Part shown: piece by piece, positions 1-12,600 of the stretch
Layout of the letters: each line of letters starts with the position of its first letter
Numbering within the stretch: the stretch's first letter is position 1
Origin: Corythucha ciliata
Taxonomy: Eukaryota > Arthropoda > Insecta > Hemiptera > Tingidae
Reading direction: 5' to 3'
NCBI GenBank assembly: GCA_038030265.1
Contig: CM075939.1
Location: 23,045,253-23,109,252 of the forward strand
DNA: 64,000 bases
Position numbers and translations under genes: made by a program
The notes under the pieces: generated by a model
What the model saw: the letters and a program-made list of their open reading frames with translations, nothing else
What the model was told of the DNA's origin: nothing
Databases searched by the model: none

Positions 1-1259
1 AAATAAAAAGTCTTTTTCAGGAGGAGGAAGGGCAATTCATTTTTTCCTGCAAAGTCTCTTCAAGTGTAAAACTTGATTAGGCCGTTTACCCCTTAGACAC
101 CGTGATACCTGAGACGAAATAGTTTTGAAAATGGGAAGGGAGAGTCTAGAAGATCGATGTCATCTTCTAGAATTTCTCTTTAGGCAGAAAATTGAGTTAC
201 CAAAACTTCCTTAATGACTTCGGTAAAACCTTCGTATTGTCTCCTTCACATTGGCTTATCCACTTTGTAACTCCTTTAAGAGAGTCTGGGTTTTTCCTAT
301 CCTTTAGGAAAATTGCATTTATATTGCTTTTCCGTGCATTAATCTTTCTGTCGTCTGTGTAAGGATGTGTGTTTTGAACTCCCTCCTTCTTTCAAAATGC
401 ATTCTTTTTCCCCCCTTTTAAGCAAAACTTCGTACCCAACTTTGTCGCTTTAGGATAAAATAAAGTTATAGCGGTATAAATTTTCCCGGGTAAAGCTTGG
501 AACTCGCGTGTTATTTCTTGTGAGGGCTAAACGAAAATGATGATAGGGATGCAGGGGCGGGGGTAGGCTCAGCGAACAACTTTTTGGCTTTGCTAACGTC
601 TTAAACGTGTATTAATGCTGTGTTTTACTTTTATAAGCGAGTGGCTGCGGGGATAAGAGTTCGAGTAAAATGTTGTACTAGAAAATGTTTTACAAAGTAT
701 TACGAGGCTAATTTTGGTATGAATTATGAATGAAGGGCTTTGTTGTTAGCCTGTTAGTTGAATATCTTCTAATGTTTTCACAGTATCCTGGGGTTTAATA
801 GTTGATAACATTTTGCTGCTGTATCTTCAAAGTTATCTGAAGTTATCTGTGTTTTGTTCTTCTCTACTCTTGTCAAGTTTTAAATATGAAAATTCATTCA
901 TCACGAGTGAAAGAAAATAACATCAAACACGTTCCTTCATCAATTTATGAAATATGTATGTAATAATTATAGGGTTCTCATCTTTATATTATGAAGTAAC
1001 TTTACTTGCTGTATTCCACTTCTCGGCATATAATTGATTTCACTCCTTTAAAGCTCACAATAATTTCTTTTCGTTTTCTATAAAAATTAGCTATTACTTA
1101 ACGGAGTATCTCCGGTATTTTGCGTAGGTAATTATTATAGTTTCAAAAATTAGAATCACTTTTTCAAGTTATATCTCATTTTTCTGTCACTACCACGTAG
1201 GTAACTATATTACGTTTACCACACTGTCTGTCTATTAGACTTGGAATTTATCCACATTC
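1..1259. other. Non-coding, no recognisable feature
   Basis: AT-rich sequence with no convincing open frame, repeat array or RNA gene. It lies upstream of the proposed promoter of the claudin-like gene. Nothing specific can be supported here. Confidence 0.5.
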
Positions 1260-1885
1260 GCCGGCCACTCTTTCCGTATTCGCCCCTCCCCCCGGCCATT
1301 CGAAGACCATTTCAATTCCAGTAGCGGGACACGGGGGGTATGGAGCCGGCTTAAATGTTGGCAATCCTGGAGGAGTGCACGCTCTCGGGGGCGGCGTAAC
1401 AAATAAAAGAGGGAGAGGTTGTGGGGCGGCTGGCTTGCTGCGGGCGGAGGCAGGAGAAAACTGTCAGTCTGGCTCTAGTGACTTGGAGTGGTTTCCCCCA
1501 AGATCGTTTAAAGCGGTCATTTTTAGAAGATTATAAAGAAACGCTTTGAAAAACACGAATTTACGCTGTCATCGGTTTTAATGCTTACTGAATTCGAGTG
1601 TGCCATTAGTCATTGTTAGAAAATAATAATAATAAATGCTCCTCGTATGAATTAGATAATTCGGCACAGTTTGTTCGCTAGTTTTCCTGGGTTGTTTCAT
1701 TTTATTTTGTTTAAACGCTGAGGTTCCGGATTCAAGTCCGCGTTCCAATCGGTCGCGGAATTTCTTCTTGAAGTTTCAGTGTATCATAATTCGCCCATCT
1801 GGCTTCGATTGAGGGTAGGTGCCTTGAAAACGAGCTTCGCTGCTCCCGCCGCCCACAGCAACCGCCTTCGGCGACCCAGGAGGAC
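1260..1885 (+). promoter_or_regulatory. Candidate promoter and 5' UTR of the claudin-like gene
   Basis: This block is clearly richer in G and C than its surroundings (about 1260-1500 and 1800-1885) and ends at a well-placed start codon in the context GAGGACATGACC. An arthropod initiator-like TCAGTC lies at 1464-1469. No TATA box is obvious at the right distance; an AT-rich AATAAAAG at about 1401 is too far upstream. If transcription starts near 1466 and no 5' UTR intron exists, the leader would be about 420 nt. The assignment rests on composition and position only. Confidence 0.35.
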
Positions 1886-1915
1886 ATGACCGAGAGCCCA
1901 AATCCAATCGCTCAG
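1886..1915 (+). CDS. Proposed first coding exon of the claudin-like gene
   Basis: An ATG in good context opens MTESPNPIAQ and runs exactly into CAG|GTACTA at 1916, a phase-0 donor. This matches the phase-0 acceptor of the next coding exon at 35858. A short hydrophilic N-terminus directly before helix 1 is what this family usually has, and the exon sits at the edge of a GC-rich promoter-like block. A competing first exon at 11539-11598 also ends in phase 0. I favour this one, but only transcript data would decide. Confidence 0.55.
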
Positions 1916-3575
1916 GTACTAGCAGCGTGAAGAAAAATACAAAACAATTATTTATAACACAATAACACTTCCTATTCGGTGCCCTGATTACGGTTCCCTG
2001 TAATGTTTAGATGATAGAGAAACTCGAATAGGCTTTATTTCTTCCCTGTACAATTAATTTATGTACCCTTTGTGATCTAACCCTCGTGCCCGGTACTCTT
2101 TATGAACGACGTGCACTTCTGAAGTTCAGTAAAATGAGAAAGTGCATTTTTCAATGGGGAGGTAACCGTGTGACAAACAATTTCGCATGGCGATTTTATT
2201 TCCTTATTGTACGAAGAACCTAATATTGTAAAAAGAGAGACAGCCTCATGAGGTTATTTAAAATCTGTTCCAACCTGATTTGCCTTGGAATCAGTCCAAA
2301 AACATCTGTAAACCCTTATTCTACTGACGAAACCCCTCGACTCTGGTTCAATGTGACTCTTCATCAAACGTCATGTTCCTTATGTGTGGTAGCAATATCG
2401 TGGTAATCCCTATATGTGGAGCCTGACGATATTAAAACCGCTTTAGCCTCACAGGAATCAATTTAGAAAAGGCTAAATACTCCCCCTCCTCCCCCCATCA
2501 AGCAAGTTTCTCCTTACAGAAAGCTTGTACTTTCTTCGCGGGAGGTAAATTACACTCCACAGGGAGAAGATTGTGTATATAGATGAAACTAACACTGTCA
2601 TTTATTGATGATCCTTAAAAATCCACCGTTGAAATTAGACTCGTTTTATGAGTTTAACTTCATTTTAATTATGACCATTTATTAATGAGAGATAACGAGG
2701 ATGATGCCCACGCCGATTTTCTACCTCTTTTCCTTCCATCAACAATAATGTATCCTCACCATTCAACACACTCCCAATGGGTCATTAATATTTTAGTCGT
2801 TAAATACCAACGGGGAATTATAATTTCTAGAATTGCCCCTCCCCCCTTTAATCCACTTTTAGATTTCGTTCAGTGTTTAAATTGAATTAAACAATCGTGG
2901 CAATTTAGCACCGTAAAATGAAGAATCGACGTTTAATCACATTATTTGCCTCAATTTTATCTCAAATCAGACATTTCTGGCTCGCTAATTTGTTAGCTCT
3001 GTGAATAGGATTTGAAAACGCGTTTATATTGCGATGGGTGCTCACGGTTGTAGCATTTATTTATTCGTAGAATCTCATACAATTATGGAATTTTCTCTTT
3101 TGCGAATCAGAAAGATTGTTTTTTTAGTTGCCTGGGTCTTCTGCAATCAACTGGAAGGAAAATGGTTAATAGTGAAAGTAATGTAAAATTAAATATTAGA
3201 AACAGTTGTTACATTTCATTTTCAGAGGATTTAATTTATTTTTCCGCCATTGAGTTTGAGTTCTCTGCTTTGGGCTAAAGAAAGAAAATGATGATTAATC
3301 ATCGCAGCAATTAGCCCCGGGGTTAGATTTCGCGTATAAAAATATAGAATGGAAACATCTCTTGTAAATGTTTGAAAATGGTTGGGAAAGATTTTCAAGG
3401 CATGACTTGAGGTTGGGTGAAGGAATTGCTGATGACTGTTTATCTCGAGAAAAAGATATACATATAGCGTTTCTGGAGGAAAAAGTGAATATATGAAACG
3501 AAAAATCTCCCCAACTCTTAACATCATGCGTAAAGAGAAAACAAACGAATAATGAAATTGTTGGCCAATTTCGCT

Positions 3576-3609
<34 letters not shown>

Positions 3610-6600
3610 TACATTAGAATTCAACTATTTTGTTTTTAGGAAGTTCATTCCCTTCTTGCTTAGGAAGTTCTTGAAGGTAAATAAATTATGTAAATAATTT
3701 CATTATCTTCATTGTGAAGAACTTCATTATCTTCTAGCAGTTCCGCTGTTCGAGTATTCACTCCATTTTCGACCGTTTTCCATAAAAAGAAACGCGCAAG
3801 ATTCCTACACTCTGTAGTGCGTGCCCGGCCGACATTCACGGGTCTCTCTCCTTTGGTGGTGCCTTCATCCAAGTTGATTTGTAAACAGTGGTTATTTTGT
3901 TCTGTAGAACCAAACACGCAACGAACGAAGTTATATCAATTCTTACAATCTTGAATGTTCAATGCTAATTATTATTGTCCAAAAGTCCTGGTCATTCATT
4001 GTGTATCGGGGATTGGACATGGAAGCTTTAAGCAAAACGCAAGGCTCTTCAGATCCAGGACGCAATTTTGTGGTTTATAAATGTCGAAAGAGCCATGACC
4101 TCGGAAAATGATGTTTTCGACTTTTTCCCCCAAAAAGTAAAGACCAAAAATAGAAAAAAGAAAGAAAGAAAAAAAAATGCACCAACACACAAAAAAAATC
4201 GTTGCTCCGTGACGAACGAGCTTTCTTGGCATGCTTCGAAAAAAGAAAAGTAAGAAAATGTAATCTGGTTTCCCCCAAAATAATTCAAAAACGAAGCCTT
4301 TGTAGACTGCTGTTACAGGCATTTTGACAGCGGCCAATTTCCAGCAGGGAAGCCACTTGTTGATTTAAAATCGCCTGCACTCCCTGTAAATATGAACGAT
4401 TTTGCCTAAAACAGGGGTTTTTCGACCACCAGAACACCGTTTGTATACCTGTTGCGTTATGTGACATTTACTAAAGGTGAAAGCCGTTTGAGTCGCGAAA
4501 AATTACAAACTCGTCCATTTTGGCCCAAAATTGGAGTTTTTGCGCCTCTTAAATGAACGTTTGAAGTAAGGGCAATCAATTAGGACCTCAACTGTAACTA
4601 CCGCATGGGTCCATGTGCACTTTTTTCCAACTTTTTTGTTCTAACATACACTATTATTATGTATATTTGAATTCCACGCGTTCTATCACAATTAGCACTT
4701 TCCAAGGAACACCCCCACGATCCCTTAATGGCCTTTACGATGTCCACTTGTTCACGTTCAAAAGATTGGGGTCGCGCGGGCTTGTACACAGGTATTTTGT
4801 GGCAGGCAAATCCACCAAACTTTGTGCTCGAAATATACAAACCAACGAAAATTGTTTTTCCAAACCAAAATGAAATGCTCGAATCACGAAAATGCCCCAC
4901 TTCAAAACCACAATATGTACCACAAAAAAATCTAGGCACGAAAAGCTCTAACCACGCAATGCTCAAACGACAAACTGGCCCACCCACAAAATGCGCTAGT
5001 CGTAGGGTCTGGTTTTTCGGCGGTTGTGTGTTCTGGGACCGAATTTTTGTTTGTTCTGTTTTTAATTCAAATCGCCCAACACTACATTCACCCAGAGTCT
5101 TGATCAGATCTCAGACATTGCAATAAAAGATCCGGTTTTGGGAACCAGACGGCCGGCGGTGGATCCGGCGAGCTGTGCCACAGTGCACTTGGCTTTATGT
5201 CGGCGTTTGCGGTGGTGTGCGCACCAACCGAAACGCCCGCGTAGTACCCCGCGCGGTTGTGAACTAACAAAGTGCAGAGTCACTTCTACTTTCTGGACTA
5301 TTTATACTTTTTCCAATTTAATTATGCAATTCAAAGTGTTATATGTTAATCATGCAGATCTTATAATTCTTGAAAATGTGCTAGTATACGTATTGCTAGA
5401 GGAGCACGCTCGTTTTGATCCCATGGGGTATGGGCTCTGAAATTGGAAGCCCGAAGATGGACTGTAAGACCTACTAGAAACTTGGCTCATCACCTTCAAG
5501 AGTTGAACCCGTAATTTTAACGCAGACAAAGTCATAATATTTTCCTACCCATTAGGTTGATGGGTGGGAAGGTTAATGGGAGGGGAAGACTCATATTCCA
5601 CAGGTATTTCCTTACAATTCCGTCAGCTCTGGAAAACGAATAATTTGGACACATGAAATATATTTGAATATCATCGGTTAAGCATGGGATGGTACAACCG
5701 GTGCCGGGGCATTAATTAATAAATCGCCAATTTGGTCCTCTAATCCCAAACATTACTATTTTTCTTTACTTTACAGTTGGGCTGTTGACGTTTTAGCGTT
5801 GATTAGTGGGTGAGTATGGATTAAAGTAGGCGTCCTGTGGGAACTGTGCCATTTATTGAGAAAAGTGCAAAACATACATAATAGAGGACTATAAGAAGAG
5901 AGATAATGTCGAGAAGAGATTTCAAAGGGCTAACAATGTTTTCCCTATCCAATCTAGCTATGCCTACTTCCCCGTGAGTTTCTAATTATGAGGGAAACCT
6001 CATAATTTTTTTTTTTTCTTGGGTCCTTGAAGTTTCACGGAAACCACCAGATAGCTTTCGCAGTAATAACACGAGAAAAGTATGTAACACTAAACTGAGA
6101 GACACGAAGAAGCCTTTGAAAAACCACGGAATGATTGTCCTTTTGCTCTCTCACATATAGGCCCTGATTACCCGCAGAAAATTAGTGGTTGGCTCAGAAA
6201 ATCGAAGGCAATCTAATTTGTGCAGAAACATTGTCGAGAAAAAGGAAAGAGGCGTTATTGAGGACTACTGGCACACTGATTACATTTAGTGAAAAAATTG
6301 TTTCTTATACACCCGTATTAGGAAACATACAAAATAAAACGTCAAGAAGAAACCACCAATTGAGGTTAAATTAAGAAAATCAGGACGGCGCTAAGACCTG
6401 AGAAAAGATTTGGGGTGGGGAAGACGGCACAAAAAAATTCGAAGTTCTCCCTCAACTTTAGTGTAATGATTATGGTCTTGGGGCACCCTCGTTAAGAGTC
6501 TCTTCAATCACAGACATAAGAAGAAAAAAAATATTAATGTTAATGTGGTTTCGTCTCCTAACTTTTTTTTCCCCCCCCCCACAACGAACAACTGACTTCT

Positions 6601-9600
6601 TTGCGACTCGACCTGCCCTGGTCGAATACATCAAAACGCCCGCTCCGGGGCCCAAAAAAATGGAAATCGTTCAATAAGCGTGTCACTCATAACACATGCA
6701 CGTAGAAGCCTATAAAGCTATAGGATTTCGTTCAAAAGCGTTGTTCATTTCGTGTAAGAGTCAGCATCAAAAGGAATGGCTACACAAAGCCCCTTTGAAA
6801 CTGAGCATCGTCGTCGAGAGAAAATGACGCAGATGTCATTTTTCTTGATCGGTACCACTGAGCCAACTGTTGAAAAGTTCTCTGCGATCATTTATTTCAA
6901 TTTTATTAAAACACTTGACTTTTATAGAAGCATACCTACATTTAACCAAAATGCTGTGTATCATAGGTCATTGAACAAAAAAAATGTGAACTGCGAGGAA
7001 CTGAAAAACGAGAGACGGCGACTTGGAATGTCCATAGAAGCGTATTTAAGAGTTAGTAAGTGAAATTCCTCGAAAAGAAGTAATTTTGAGTAAACCTAAT
7101 GGTTTCCGAAAAATTTTCATGAAATCCCAGTCAGCTTAAAATGCTTCTATTTTTGCCATTCCAAAGACGTAAGCCTGGAACGGTGGAATGCTCGACTCAG
7201 CTGAGCTTATCGACCCATGACTGACAGGTTGGGTAGACGGAAGGATGGTGGGGCGGGACGGTCCAAAGCACTCACCTCACTGAGAAGTTAAAGAAGGTTG
7301 GAAAGGACTTAAGCCACTTCCGGGTCTTAAGACGACAGTGCCATGAACAATAACGCAAGCAAATATTGTTTCTTTCTTGGTGCGCCACGTGCGCATTCAC
7401 TTTTCATTGTTCTCTCGCGTCTTCTGCAACTGAGTTGTTTCACTCTTTTTTGTTCCTCTTTTTTTTTTATTGTAATTTTGGACACAATCAATGTTTCATT
7501 CTGTCTTTGAGCGCCTGACCGAAGCGTATTGGATTCGATACATCTTGTTCAAGATGTCACCGTGCCGCACATAAGTATTAGGCTAGGCTCATCAAAATGT
7601 CATCATTTGGAGCAATATCTGCTAAATTATTAGTTTCGGGCCTGAATATTCTAAAAATTGAGAGTTTATTGTCTTGATTTCCCCAAAATTGTAATTTTCG
7701 GGCCTTTGTTTTTAGTGAGCTCAGAACACGGGCGAGCTACGACATCACCCAAAGGCTGCTACAAAATAAAATCACGCCCGAGCTTGAAATCAGCGAAATT
7801 ACAAAGTTTTGGTAATGAACATTCGTGGAATCTCTAGTTTTTTGTCTTTATTTTTTCGTAATTGCAAGTTGCTGGTCTTTATTTTCGCTAAATTGCAAGT
7901 TTTGGTTCCTTTGTTTAGTGACCGCGGGTTAACCGGTCCTGACAGCGCCCAAAGCCTGGCAAATATTGCCTCAAAATTGCATCACTCTGAGCTATAGAAA
8001 TCGGTGAAATTGCAAGTATTCGCGAAATTGCTAGTTAGTAGAAATACCTTTACTGTCGCCAAATTGCTTGTTTATTGTCTTTATTTTAACTAAATTGCTG
8101 GTTTCGGGGTTTCTTTCTAGTGACCGTGGAACTCGGTCTATAGCCACCGCCTCAGCGCTGATAAATAGCAACAAAATTTCAACATTTTGGAGCTAAATAT
8201 CCACAAAATTGGAATCATCCTTGCTGAATGTTCGTGAGATTGCTAGTTTCTGAATACGACTTGTAAAGGAATCTCTTCTAAGGGGGCTTAAAGGTTGGTT
8301 TCTGAATACGGCCTTAGCGATGCTTTAACAATAATGAACATTGGAGGCAAGTCCCCGCGAAATTGCTACATTCGAGGATGAAAATCAGTAAAATTGCAAG
8401 TTTCGGGATTGAATGGGAAATAGCACGTTCCTTGTCATAACTTTCTTGGAATTGAAAGTTTCTGGTCTAATGCACGCAAGAAACTGTAGCCATAGGAGCC
8501 TACGTTGTCTGTCTTCCCTCGTTGAGGTGCGTTAGAAACGAACCGGTTTCGGCTTCTCGCCATCTTCAGCGTCTGTAAGTCCAACTGAAACTTACAGACG
8601 CTGAAGATGGCGAGCAGCCGAAACTGGTTCGTTTCTAACGCACCTCAACGAGGGAAGACAGACAACGTAGGCTCCTATGGCTACAGTTTCTTGCATGCAT
8701 TACCTACTAACCCTCGTAGTCTAAGCGATCATACTAACAATATCAGTTTCTGGTCTATATTTTCGCAAAATAGGAAGTTTCTGTACTTTTGATGCATTTC
8801 TTTTAAAAAATGCACTATTGGTCTCGCCCTGATCGTGGCATTTTTTTTTAATGGGGCGAGTCGGCGTCTTTTTTCTCGGGGGCGAGACAACTCTCGCGAA
8901 CGCGTCCAATGTGAAAGGCCCCATAGAGTTCTGTGTGTTTTTACTGCAAAAGTCGGACGCTGACGCGCAATTCTTCTGATTGGAATCATTTGAAGTCCAA
9001 ATTTCACGGATTTGGCACTCACTGAACCCAATTTAGCAGTTTTGACGTTTAATTATTTCAGGATCCCAAGGTTGCCTTTGTCTCCTTAAAAAAAGCAATT
9101 AGGGATGGCTCCCTAAAAAAGCAAACTTCGCGAATTTCACTTTTACTCCTTCAAAATCGAGATTTCCGGGATACTGGCCCATTATAAAGAGCAGTTTAAC
9201 GGGTATGGGCTCTTTCATAAACAAGACGGGGGCTTCCATCTCTCATAAAAAAGGAGCGGCCACGTACAAGTTTCCAGACTCAAAATCCACGACACTGAAT
9301 ATTTCGGGTCTTAATTTAAGCAAAATTGCGCATGTCTGGGTCTTTTTTGTTGTGGTGCAACCCACTGTTGCCAATGGGAAGTTTCCTGGCTAAATTTTAG
9401 GGTCTTAACTCCTGCGAAAATGCAAATTTCGTGGCTCTTAATTACGTTGAAGTTGAAGTACGTGGATCTTTTGTTCAGTAGCCGTTGACCATGGTCCAGC
9501 TGGCCCCGAGAACGCTCAAAGATTTATGAATAGCCTCCAAATTACTCAATTCGGACCTAAATAGCGAGTTTTGGGGCTTAATATGCTTGAAATTGCAATT

Positions 9601-12600
9601 GAATTTGTGAGCTCGACTCGGATAGTTCACGCATCTTCAGATATACATGATGTGTTGACGATTTTTTTTTTTTAATTTCAAGCACAGTGTAATTCTGTGC
9701 TTTGTCCTTCTTTCCTAGCGAAAAATTCTGGTCACCGTATATATGTTTAATAAGACATCTATATAGGGCGAATGTGGTCAATTTGACCATTAACCATTTT
9801 GAGTGAATTAACAGTTTACCATTTTTAGGGTGTGAATAAGGTTGACTATTTTTAGGACGTAAAATACCAGTTTGGCTATTTTTAGGGCGGTCTTAGTCAG
9901 CTTTGCCATTTTTGTGAGTCGGTGAATTTCGTAATGGGTGGTGGGCGGGGAGCAGTAGACATGCTGAATATGCGATAGGTTTTATTTTCAGTTCTTATAT
10001 TACCCTTTTGGGGTCATGAAACACATGAAAAAGCTGGGAGTAAATCAGGGGTAATCGTTTTCTCATCCCCTCCCGTGGAACATCAAAATAATTAAATGGT
10101 TTTTATTTATTGCATATTACTATACAGATATTTTATTTTTGTTTATATTTTATTGTTTTTTTGCTGCCTCTCTTTTTCACCTTGAAAACTACAGTATAGA
10201 GACAAATGGTCTTACTCAGTCAATTCTTTCCATCGTGGCTGCGAGGCAATGGAAAAGAACGAATTTAACAAAAGGAATTCGTGTCAAATCCTTGTTTGTC
10301 TTTGATGACATCATGGTAGCATAGGTCATCTACTTGTTTTCGATGTGTTGACATTTTTCCTTCATGTACCGACGTTGGAAAGATATTTCAAAGCTCTCTT
10401 TTATTTTTCTCATGATCCTTCAGGCCCCTATTTGCAGTCATCTTGAATGCGTCACGAAATTTCTTCTAAAACGTTTTCTCATTGATGGATCATAACCGAT
10501 TTTTACTTTTTAATCCTATAATTCTCCTGTTGCTTGAATAGTTCATGATGTGTACCGTAAAGGGAATTGAAGAAAATTTGCTCCCTTCCTCCCGACTCCT
10601 TTGTTTGTTTCTCTTGAAACTCGAAAAGCCACTGAACTAGAAATACTCCTTTCGAACAAAAGCATTGCCCGCAGTGCAGTGCGTTATTTATTTGTCTAGT
10701 AAATTTATTGGTGGAATGCGAAACGTCTCATTTTTTTTTTTTTTTTTGTTCGTCCCTTATATTTCCCCCGCACGCTATAGAGAAATATGTATAACTCACT
10801 GGGAGGGAAAGTATCATGAGTTTCCGCTCAAAAACCTTTCGGGTAAATATTGCCAACATTCGGCGGTAAAGTGAAGGAAATTGTGTAGTTTTGATAGTTA
10901 TAAAAATACTGCACACATCATACGTTTCATGTAGGGAAACCAGGGAATCGACTGGAATCTAATAACTCTCACTGCTTGACATCCAAACTTTTTTCACTAT
11001 TTTATATTTTCCTCCCTTCACATACCTATTCCGTATCCATCATTCACGCAAATAAACTTTTCTCATTTTAACTTAGTCAGGAATGTGCCTGTACCGTGTT
11101 TGTTTATGCGGTGGGATTTCAAGTGTTAAAACTGACTGGACGCCGGTTTAAAAGATTGTCTGCCCTCTAATGCTTGATTAAAATCATTAGATTGTAGGTG
11201 CGTGTGGACATAGGAATACATTAAAAGAGACAGAGGACGGGTATAGCATTCTTTCAGCCACTGTTTATTCCGATTCCATGAGTCACTTTCAGTTGGTTTC
11301 TTTTGATAAAAACGAGAGTTGTTTCTTTGTTGGAAACAATAACTTCGCTCTCGGGACTGATTGGAGGAGAAGGTATCGGCACCTGATATCCCGTCTTTTA
11401 GTGTTATCTCTCGCCGTCGAACATAATTACAGCTCATTTAGAGCGAAACTTGTGTACGAGTTAGTTGTTGTCGTTTAGTTGAAGTAAAAAAAACCTGTGT
11501 TAAAAGTGACGAGGAATTTTCACGTTCTCGAGAATATTATGACCAGAAAGTTGGATCGAAGATGGATTTCACGGGAATCTGGAAAAACTCGGAAAAAGGT
11601 TTGTTGTTTTTGTTTTTCGAAAGAAATTTTACGGTCCTCAAAACACAATATAACTTAATTAAAAGTTAATCTTCACGTAGAATCGCAAGAAATTGATTCA
11701 ACCCGTGCTCGGTGTTATAAAAACTCAAGTGATGTCTCAGGTGGGGGTTATTATTTGAGAGTCAGGGAGGATAGAAGAAAAGATGGGAAGAACGCGAAAG
11801 AGGGGGCGCTTCCAAGCAAGATGATAATAATTGGATTACGAAGCAGTCCTATTGTCATTAGCTTTTGTTGATTAAAATCCCATTATACTTTGCTGTTTGG
11901 TGGAAGCTCCTTCTCTAAACTTTCTCATTATTAAATGACATAAGCTTCAAAGCTTCTATAGAGTAAATGTGTGCAGTTTATTAGTTCTCTAGTCGCAGAG
12001 ATCGGCGCCGTGATGGCTGAGAGCCGAGATAATTATTATTGGACTTCACAGCTCTGGATGAGTGTTAGTATAGAGGGATGGTGTGCGGTATCGCGTGCTT
12101 CTGAACTGTTGGGGGGATTTGAAACAATTTATAAAATCAATAATCGCTTTTCTCGACATCCCTGTTAGAAAAAGTGAAGTAATTATGGGGTTTAAATGCG
12201 AAGTTTTGGCGTGTCCATCACTTTAAAAAAAATGGAAACATTACCCTTTTTCATTGGACTCATACATCTTTCGTCCTCACATAATGTTTATCACACAAAA
12301 GGTAATTCCTGGAAGGATTTGTTGAGTTTGAATTTCATAGATGCTACAGAAATTACCTCGTAAAGCGGACCCTCTCTCACTCTCCAATGGACATTGACAC
12401 ACAGCTTGAATTTGATATGAGGGGGCCCTATAATAACATTTAGGAAGTTAGGAAATATTGGCTTGTCGGAGGATTGGAGCAGGTTGTGTGAGAGAGAGGG
12501 TTCTTGACATTAGGGACTGATCGAAGGGGAAGTTTTGACTTTGCTTTTAAGTCTTTCCTTTTAACCTTTGGCGGTGCAATTCCGAGGGGTGAAAGAAAAG

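Noticed and set aside
1715..1745. B-box-like GGATTCAAGTCC near the promoter
   Set aside because: No matching A-box upstream and no stems; treated as chance.
3231..3624. Two overlapping minus-strand frames starting with poly-lysine
   Set aside because: They arise from a poly-T run; no domain and no codon bias.
6776..7063. 95-codon ATG frame on the + strand
   Set aside because: No recognisable domain, no splice context, no neighbouring coding evidence.
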